From an uncultured Collinsella sp. (GTDB lineage: Bacteria > Actinomycetota > Coriobacteriia > Coriobacteriales > Coriobacteriaceae): a stretch of 64,000 nt of DNA. The position numbers and the translations under genes were made by a program. The notes below the pieces were generated by a model. It searched no databases, was not told the DNA's origin, and was given only the letters and a program-made list of their open reading frames with translations. Where the stretch lies: the NCBI GenBank assembly GCA_934621885.1, contig CAKTUH010000002.1, forward strand, positions 27,325-91,324, in the 5' to 3' direction. This document shows, in pieces, positions 57,174 to 64,000 of this stretch. Positions within the stretch are counted from its first letter, which is position 1, and each line of letters begins with the position of its first letter.

Positions 57174-57200
57174 CAGGAGGAGGGATTCGAGCCCGTCCCT
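57174..57200 (-). repeat. Inverted fragment of the tRNA-Ser(CGA) 3' end
   Basis: On the minus strand this reads GGGCTCGAATCCCTCCTCCTG. TCGAATCCCTCCTCCT (16 bases) is identical to the T-loop and acceptor end of the tRNA at 57019-57109. It lies just outside the left inverted repeat of the nuclease cassette, as an old attachment or insertion scar might. Confidence 0.6.
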
Positions 57201-57203
57201 CCC

Positions 57204-57280
57204 TCAAAACATGTACGTCACCCTCCAAAACCGACATTTTCCGACATCTTTGGAGGCTGATGTACACGTTTGGATTGAGC
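57204..57280 (+). repeat. Left 77-bp inverted repeat flanking the nuclease-like gene
   Basis: It begins TCAAAACATGTACGTCACCC and ends TTTGGAGGCTGATGTACACG plus TTTGGATTGAGC. Its reverse complement is found at 58399-58475 with roughly 85 percent identity by eye. The unit is also internally hairpin-like (CCTCCAAA/TTTGGAGG). Confidence 0.8.
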
Positions 57281-57294
57281 TCATGGGAGTGGCG

Positions 57295-58302
57295 CTATTC
57301 GGAAGGTGTCTCCTCGTCTCGCATGCCTTTCCAGTTGCGGATAAGCGCCTTGCGTAGTTCGTTTTGTTTTCTCTGGTACCCGGTGTCGGTACAGCGAGGC
57401 ATGCCGAGCGCTTCGCGAATGTTGTTCATGGCGCGGTGAAAGGCGAGCTGACTGCTGAACTGAGCCGAAGTGAGCGTAACGATTCGATATCCCATTTGGG
57501 AGAGAACTGCCTCTCGTTCCGCATCCGCCCCCTTGCGCTTGACCTCGTCGTGAAAGCCGCCCTTATATTCGATACCGAGCTCCCTGCGCTTGTAGGTAAC
57601 AAGCGCATCGATTTTGAGCGTTCGAGCTTTGGCGCAATGCCAGAGACGTTGAGGAATCTCGAGCGGTTTGCTGAGTTCGATACCTCGGATGCCAACGCCG
57701 CCTTCGCTTGTTGGGAGCGAGAGGGCGATTGCCGAAGCGGTCTCCATAGGCGAGGCCGAGTGATCGTAGATGTGCCTGAGCGCGAGCCGTGCACGTGTGG
57801 CACCGGGTTTGCCGGGGTGCCGATCGAGCAGTTCGGTTATTTCATCCTTGGAGGTAGTGGCTGGTTGCTCGGTATAAGGGTCGGCGGGATTGAGCCTCAT
57901 GCGATAATCGCCGCAAACTTCATAGCCATATTCGAGATATTCGACCCTATCCATCCACTCGGCAGCGAGCACGAAGGTGAAGGCTTCGTCGGTGATGAAG
58001 ATTCCGGGCGTCAACTCGTCAATATGCTCGTAGGGAAGATTTTGTCCAAGAATGTGGCAAATGACGCCTTTGGTGCGAATTCGCTCGAATTCGAATACAA
58101 CCGAGATATCGATAGTCTTGAGCATATCGGACGGAATGCCGCAGTCGGTAAGGGCCTGTCGTATGCGCGCAACGCGTTGCTGGGTGGAGATGCCTCGTGC
58201 GCCTATCTGGTAGTCGTGCCGCGCAAGAGACTGAACCAAATTCTGGGGTGCATGATGGACAAGCCATGCGGTTTTATGCGAAATGAGAACAGGGGTATCC
58301 AT
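57295..58302 (-). CDS. Nuclease-like protein with DUF559/VSR-type C-terminal domain
   Basis: The protein is 335 aa, with GAGAGG upstream of the ATG. The N-terminal 150 residues are not recognised. Around residue 180 it has HSASPMETASAIAL, the ESPMET-like signature of actinobacterial DUF559 proteins. The C-terminal core has D232 (TLKIDALV) and E245-Y-K247 (LGIEYKGGFHDE), the D...ExK pattern of PD-(D/E)xK nucleases, then GYRIVTLTSAQFSS. Related proteins are annotated as endonuclease-domain or AbiEi-like; the substrate is unknown. It is the only gene between two inverted 77-bp repeats beside tRNA-Ser genes. That could be a mobile cassette or a defence gene. Confidence 0.78.
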   Translation of the reverse strand: MDTPVLISHKTAWLVHHAPQNLVQSLARHDYQIGARGISTQQRVARIRQALTDCGIPSDMLKTIDISVVFEFERIRTKGVICHILGQNLPYEHIDELTPGIFITDEAFTFVLAAEWMDRVEYLEYGYEVCGDYRMRLNPADPYTEQPATTSKDEITELLDRHPGKPGATRARLALRHIYDHSASPMETASAIALSLPTSEGGVGIRGIELSKPLEIPQRLWHCAKARTLKIDALVTYKRRELGIEYKGGFHDEVKRKGADAEREAVLSQMGYRIVTLTSAQFSSQLAFHRAMNNIREALGMPRCTDTGYQRKQNELRKALIRNWKGMRDEETPSE

Positions 58303-58398
58303 TGAGGGCCTCTCGCTCTGAGCCGGTATCCAACTCTTATGTCCGTTGAAGTGGGGAAATATACCGGATGTGAGTAAATCAACTCACTCATGCCGTGG

Positions 58399-58475
58399 GC
58401 TCAATCCAAACATGTACGTCAGCCTCCAAAGATGTCAAAAAATGTCATTTTTGGAGGGTGGCGTACATGTTTTGG
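58399..58475 (-). repeat. Right 77-bp inverted repeat flanking the nuclease-like gene
   Basis: Plus strand begins GCTCAATCCAAACATGTACG and ends GGTGGCGTACATGTTTTGG. It is the inverted partner of 57204-57280, and similarity extends a few bases further inward. It occupies most of the 304-base gap 58303-58606; nothing else was recognised there. Confidence 0.8.
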
Positions 58476-58606
58476 ACCCCTGGCATTCCAGCAATGCCAC
58501 GCCAGCATCCGCTGCCGACCGTTTGCCGAGGAATGGGGCCGTAACGGCCGACAACCATGTACTATGTACGGGCATTGTCTAAACTCGCAACTCAAAGGAC
58601 CCCATC

Positions 58607-59296
58607 TTGCCCGTCGCCGCCGCTATAACCGTTACCTCACATGCCTCGGATGCCATGGTCGCTATCCCCTTTTGGCTCGAGATGTTCGCTGTTGTCGCGG
58701 CATCAATCTCGGGCGTGCTGGTCGCGCGCGAACACAAGCTCGACCTGGTGGGCGCGGTCGCACTCGCGGTGGTCTGCGGTCTGGGCGGCGGTCTTTTGCG
58801 CGATATGACACTCCAGGTCGGCAACGTCTACATCCTCAACCAGCCAATGGCGCTGCCGCTCTCCATCGCCACGGCGGCCATCATCTACATCTTCCCGGCA
58901 ATCGTCGATAAACCCGAGAAACTCATTCCCCTGCTCGACATCATCTCGGTCGGCATCTATGCGGCAACTGGTGCAGACAAGGCGCTGGTCTACGGCTTTG
59001 CGCCGGCGGTGTGCATCATGATGGGCTTCTTCACCGCGGTGGGTGGCGGCATGTTGCGCGACGGTTTTATGGGCGTGGTTCCGGGCATTTTCCAACGCAC
59101 TAACTTTTATGCCATCGCGGCTATCGCCGGATCGGCAAGCTATGTAAGCCTCGTCATGAGTGGCTTGGTCAGCAATGTCGCCGCGCTGGTCGTATGCGTC
59201 GTCGTGACCATGGGTCTGCGCTGGCTCTCGCTACGCTTTGACATCAAAAGCCCCACCGAGGAAGACATCGCGCGCTTCTTGCATCGCAAAAAGTAG
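58607..59296 (+). CDS. TRIC/UPF0126-family membrane channel protein
   Basis: The protein is 229 aa. It starts at TTG 58607, with AAAGGA 8 bases upstream. Seven hydrophobic segments and a duplicated motif are present (VCGLGGGLLRDMTLQ near residue 62, AVGGGMLRDGFMG near residue 148). These define the trimeric intracellular cation channel family (two UPF0126 repeats). Bacterial members conduct K+ or Na+; a transporter role has also been proposed. It is a single gene. Confidence 0.92.
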   Translation: MPVAAAITVTSHASDAMVAIPFWLEMFAVVAASISGVLVAREHKLDLVGAVALAVVCGLGGGLLRDMTLQVGNVYILNQPMALPLSIATAAIIYIFPAIVDKPEKLIPLLDIISVGIYAATGADKALVYGFAPAVCIMMGFFTAVGGGMLRDGFMGVVPGIFQRTNFYAIAAIAGSASYVSLVMSGLVSNVAALVVCVVVTMGLRWLSLRFDIKSPTEEDIARFLHRKK

Positions 59297-59402
59297 ACAG
59301 CACGGCACAACCCTTCGAAATGCAACCGAGAGGTTCTTTTAGAGCGCCCGCGCGTTGGGTACCCTGTTAGATACATGTCGAGTATCTAGCGAAGGATTCA
59401 CT

Positions 59403-60548
59403 ATGCCTTGCAACCTAGCACCGTCGTCCCGACGCCGTAAAGCGCGTGGCCGCATCGCCCTCCTATTCGCACTGATTGTGCTTGCGCTGACCGCACTTCC
59501 CACGACTTCGTTCGCCGGCACGGATACCGCCGGAAACGTTCTCGCGACCGACGAAGACTCCACCCCGTCTGGCGTCGAAGGCGACTTGTACTGGGCCGGC
59601 CAGAGCCTCAACCTGGACGACACCTCCATCGACCGCGATATCATCGCGGCGGGCGACAGCCTATCGATTCGCGACTGCACCGTGGGTGGCGCCGTTCGTC
59701 TTGCGGCACGCACCATCGACATCGCCAAAACCACGATCGATGGCAGCGTTACAGTGGTCGGTCAGCACGTTGTACTCAACGCCGACAGCACCGCTAGCTG
59801 TTTCTATGCGATAGGCGAGACGGTTGCCCTGCGCGGTTCTACCAAGTCGGCAGCGCTCGCGGGCGACACCGTGACCATCGATGGCACCGTCGACGGCGAT
59901 GTTGAGGTCTGGGCCGACAAGCTCATCTTGGGTAAAAACGCGCACATCACCGGCACCGTGAACGCGCATGTTTCCGAGGATCCCGAGCGCGCCGCAGGAG
60001 CCGAGGTCGGAGCCCTCAAGATCGACCGCACCGAGAATGAGAACACCTCTACGATTAACGACACCATCGGCGGCATCGTCATCGCGGCGCTTTCCACCTG
60101 CTTTGTCGCCCTGTTGCTCGAGCTCGTCTTTCCGCGAGCGACCGCCAGCGCCGCCGGAATGCTCCACCAGCGCCCCACGCCCCTGTGGGTGAGCGGTCTT
60201 CTGGGTACGGTAGCCATTGTTCCTGCCGTATTGTTGCTGATTATCTCGATTGCCGGCCTGTCGCTTGCCGGAACCCTCTTGTGCGGCGTTATCGGCATCG
60301 CGTTGGTGTCGAGTGCCTTTGCGGGGTGCGCAATCGCCCGCATGGTCGGACACAACCAGAACCGCTACGCCATGGCCGCCGTGGGCGGTATCGCCGCAGG
60401 CGCCCTCACGGGACTTCCCCTCATCGGCGACTTTATCAGCGGCGTGGCCTTTGTCTTTATGCTCGGCTACGTTATCCAGATCATCTGGCGCAACGCCCAC
60501 CTCAAACCGCAGCAGTCCGCCAATAATCTGGGACTCCCCGCCGCCTAG
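59403..60548 (+). CDS. Exported bactofilin-like protein with C-terminal membrane domain
   Basis: The protein is 381 aa from ATG 59403, with GAAGGA upstream. A signal segment (IALLFALIVLALTALPTTSF) ends near residue 38. Residues about 55-190 are short beta-helix rungs of the polymer-forming type (DRDIIAAGDSLSIRDCTVGG, DTVTIDGTVDGDVEVWADKL). The C-terminal half has four to five membrane segments (IGGIVIAALSTCFVALLLEL, LLGTVAIVPAVLLLIISIAG). This fusion is known in actinobacteria and firmicutes. A role in envelope organisation is likely but unproven. A hairpin repeat follows the stop. Confidence 0.85.
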   Translation: MPCNLAPSSRRRKARGRIALLFALIVLALTALPTTSFAGTDTAGNVLATDEDSTPSGVEGDLYWAGQSLNLDDTSIDRDIIAAGDSLSIRDCTVGGAVRLAARTIDIAKTTIDGSVTVVGQHVVLNADSTASCFYAIGETVALRGSTKSAALAGDTVTIDGTVDGDVEVWADKLILGKNAHITGTVNAHVSEDPERAAGAEVGALKIDRTENENTSTINDTIGGIVIAALSTCFVALLLELVFPRATASAAGMLHQRPTPLWVSGLLGTVAIVPAVLLLIISIAGLSLAGTLLCGVIGIALVSSAFAGCAIARMVGHNQNRYAMAAVGGIAAGALTGLPLIGDFISGVAFVFMLGYVIQIIWRNAHLKPQQSANNLGLPAA

Positions 60549-60555
60549 CCGCCAA

Positions 60556-60588
60556 CCACCACAAAGGGGCCAGGCACCTTTGTGGTGG
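60556..60588. repeat. 33-bp hairpin repeat, CCACCACAAAGG family, copy 4
   Basis: The arms are identical to those at 4949, 9127 and 10735; the loop is GGCCAGGCA, with one base changed. It is 7 bases after the stop of the bactofilin-like gene. A second CCTGTCCCC core follows at about 60599. Confidence 0.85.
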
Positions 60589-60618
60589 TGCAAACCAACC
60601 TGTCCCCCTTGCACCAAA

Positions 60619-60649
60619 AAGGGCGCCGACCATTGCGGTCGACGCCCTT
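60619..60649 (-). terminator. Terminator after typA
   Basis: Arms AAGGGCGCCGACC/GGTCGACGCCCTT (one mismatch) are followed by TTTGG on the minus strand, about 30 bases past the typA stop. Confidence 0.8.
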
Positions 60650-60677
60650 TCTAGTTGGCGGTTATAAACCCCAGCGC

Positions 60678-62516
<1,839 letters not shown>

Positions 62517-62633
62517 GTAGTTCCCCTATCTTCTATCCATATACAAACGGCACGCGTATGCGACCCACCCAGCAATGCAACGCTCGGCGGGAATATTGAG
62601 CCTTTTACCGAAAACTCGTTTATTTTAGCGATT

Positions 62634-63083
62634 TTAGATAAGAGGGGTTTCCTCACCTGCAGGTTCAGGGTCGCTCCACATAAAACCATCGCCGGCACCC
62701 ATGCCCTCATACAGCACGTAAGCCGAAAAGCCACTCTCGAGCGTGGTCTCAAAGAAGCTCACGAGCAGAGCGTCGTGATAGCCGCCGTCGATCTCGACGC
62801 AGCCGGTATAGCCGATGGCATAGCGGGCGATACGGCCCAGGCCCTCGTCCTTAAGGCCCATCTTGTGCTCGGAGATAAAGTTGGTGGCGGCCTCGAGACA
62901 CGCCTCTTCGCCGTCCTCGTCGAGTGCCGCCAGATAGCGGTTGGAAGCAGCGTCCTCGATCGCCACGACCACACCCGGATTCTCGCCGGCGGCAAGGTCG
63001 TCCAAGAACGCACCAATCAGGTCACACACCATGGCGTCGAGCTCGGCGGAGACGTTACCGGCGTCCTGCATATCCTGTGCCAT
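62634..63083 (-). CDS. Conserved-looking protein of unknown function
   Basis: The protein is 149 aa, acidic and soluble (DAMVCDLIGAFLDDLAAGEN, RIARYAIGYTGCVEIDGGYH). It has no signal or membrane segment and no known motif. It lies 31 bases after the small membrane gene at 63114, and may belong to one transcript with it and the bifunctional-nuclease gene. Confidence 0.8.
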   Translation of the reverse strand: MAQDMQDAGNVSAELDAMVCDLIGAFLDDLAAGENPGVVVAIEDAASNRYLAALDEDGEEACLEAATNFISEHKMGLKDEGLGRIARYAIGYTGCVEIDGGYHDALLVSFFETTLESGFSAYVLYEGMGAGDGFMWSDPEPAGEETPLI

Positions 63084-63113
63084 CTCTAGACCTTCCCATC
63101 GAATCCGGCGTCG

Positions 63114-63470
63114 TTACAGTTCTTGTGCCTCGGCAGCGATCTTGGCGGCAGCGTCACGGGCGCGCACCATATCCATCGCGCGCTTGTCGAGTACCTTGAT
63201 CTGGTTGGTCAGCATTACTGCATCGACCACACCCCAGATTACCAAGCCTGTTGAAATCGAAAACCCAAGCGCACCAACTGTACCACGAAGACGAGAACAG
63301 ATTACCGCGACAAGGGCGGAGATGATAACCATCTTGATATAGGAGCCGCGGCGCTCGCGAAGCGTGCGGGCCTGCGTCACATAGGCGATGCGAGCCGCCT
63401 CGGATGCCTCCGAGCGCATCTGGGCTTCACGCGCGATGGCGGCCGCTTCAGCCGATACGCGGGTACCCAT
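63114..63470 (-). CDS. Small membrane protein of unknown function
   Basis: The protein is 118 aa from ATG 63470, with GGAGAGG 7 bases upstream. An ATG at 63500 that touches the upstream stop (TAAATG) is an alternative, giving 128 aa. A helical Ala/Arg-rich N terminus (VSAEAAAIAREAQMRSEASE) and two hydrophobic segments (YIKMVIISALVAVICS, LGFSISTGLVIWGVVDAVML) are followed by a charged tail. Confidence 0.75.
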   Translation of the reverse strand: MGTRVSAEAAAIAREAQMRSEASEAARIAYVTQARTLRERRGSYIKMVIISALVAVICSRLRGTVGALGFSISTGLVIWGVVDAVMLTNQIKVLDKRAMDMVRARDAAAKIAAEAQEL

Positions 63471-63500
63471 CAGCGACCTCTCCGCTCGCGTGCCAGACAT

Positions 63501-64000
63501 TTAGAAATCATCGGGGGAGAGCGTATGGACGAACTCGTCGAACTTCTCGAACTCCTGCTCGTCGTCAACTTCCTCGGCATGGGCAGAAACGGTGCCCAGG
63601 CGATTCATGATGTCGTCCTCCACAAACATGGGGGCATTACTGCGCACGGCAAGGGCAATGGCGTCACTGGGGCGGGCGTCAACCTTGCGCTCGTCACCAT
63701 CGACCAGCACGACAATCGTCGCATAGAACACCGGCGGCTCGGCGCGAACGATCTCGATGCGCTCGAGCTTGGCGCCCAGGGCATCGACGGTGTCAAGCAG
63801 CAGGTCATGCGTTATCGGGCGCTCGGCGCGACCGCTATCGATGCCACGACTAATGGCCGCGGCCTCAAACGAGCCGGTCTGGATGGAAAGCGAACGCAGG
63901 GGCGCCGTCGAATCCGACTTGCCGCAGCGCTCGCGAAGCACGATAAGCGATGGCACGGGACCGGCGGCCATGACGATGGTCTCTATGTCGACACGAACCA
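63501..64000 (-). CDS. Bifunctional nuclease (DUF151/BFN) family protein (5' end outside window)
   Basis: The frame remains open upstream to the window edge. The residues before the first in-window ATG read VRVDIETIV, the usual beginning of this family, so the true start is just beyond 64000. Family features are VPSLIVLRERCGKSDSTAPL and DARPSDAIALAVRSNAPMFV. DUF151 proteins have been described as DNase/RNase in plants and are fused to UvrB/C-like domains in some bacteria; the bacterial role is unclear. An acidic tail (EEVDDEQEFEKFDEFVH) ends the protein. Confidence 0.88.
   Translation of the reverse strand, partial: VRVDIETIVMAAGPVPSLIVLRERCGKSDSTAPLRSLSIQTGSFEAAAISRGIDSGRAERPITHDLLLDTVDALGAKLERIEIVRAEPPVFYATIVVLVDGDERKVDARPSDAIALAVRSNAPMFVEDDIMNRLGTVSAHAEEVDDEQEFEKFDEFVHTLSPDDF

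Overview
The window is about 64 kb of GC-rich bacterial chromosome. Gene content and style point to a Coriobacteriia member close to Collinsella: a membrane-anchored LuxR-type regulator, zinc-ribbon surface proteins, a class B sortase, and many short GC-rich hairpins carrying a CCTGTCCCC core. This placement is inference from gene families; no 16S rRNA gene is present. Most genes lie on the minus strand.

Layout. 1-9.1 kb: three large exported surface proteins (a BspA-like leucine-rich-repeat protein cut by the window edge, and two proteins ending in LAATGD sorting signals), each preceded by the same 40-bp upstream module. A divergent membrane LuxR regulator follows (9.3-10.7 kb). 10.8-18.1 kb: a cytidylate-kinase-like protein, a complete polar amino-acid ABC importer (four genes), a GatB/YqeY protein, a parvulin-type foldase, a PTS EIIA-like protein and a RelB/PIN toxin-antitoxin pair. 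18.4-31.8 kb: an accessory-looking block dominated by zinc-ribbon and membrane proteins around a YdjI-like SPFH protein. It also holds a zinc-finger/HTH protein, a DUF234-type ATPase and a decayed tRNA-Ser. 32.3-35.9 kb: purF-purM-purN. 36-41 kb: a CmpB-family membrane protein, a MoaE-like protein, a sortase, purE and a DUF4143 ATPase. 41.6-46.4 kb: carA-carB. 46.7-56.4 kb: an ABC exporter, a Nudix hydrolase, purD, purA, dnaB, and the rpsF-ssb-rpsR-rplI cluster. 56.9-58.5 kb: two tRNA-Ser genes, then a nuclease-like gene bracketed by 77-bp inverted repeats. 58.6-64 kb: a TRIC-type channel, a bactofilin-like exported protein, typA, two small conserved proteins and a bifunctional-nuclease-family gene cut by the edge.

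Themes. De novo purine synthesis (purF, purM, purN, purE, purD, purA) and carbamoyl phosphate synthesis (carAB) share the window with replication and translation genes, an ordinary core. The unusual material is (i) the surface-protein locus with its common upstream module next to a LuxR regulator, (ii) the zinc-ribbon/SPFH membrane block, (iii) the nuclease cassette beside the tRNA-Ser genes, and (iv) at least three families of intergenic hairpins, one of which has a conserved TCGCTC-N15-17-TCGCTC apex with unrelated arms.

Limits. All calls come from reading sequence and translated frames by eye. No homology search, structure prediction or promoter scoring was run. Start codons were chosen by Shine-Dalgarno (SD) spacing and by family length.
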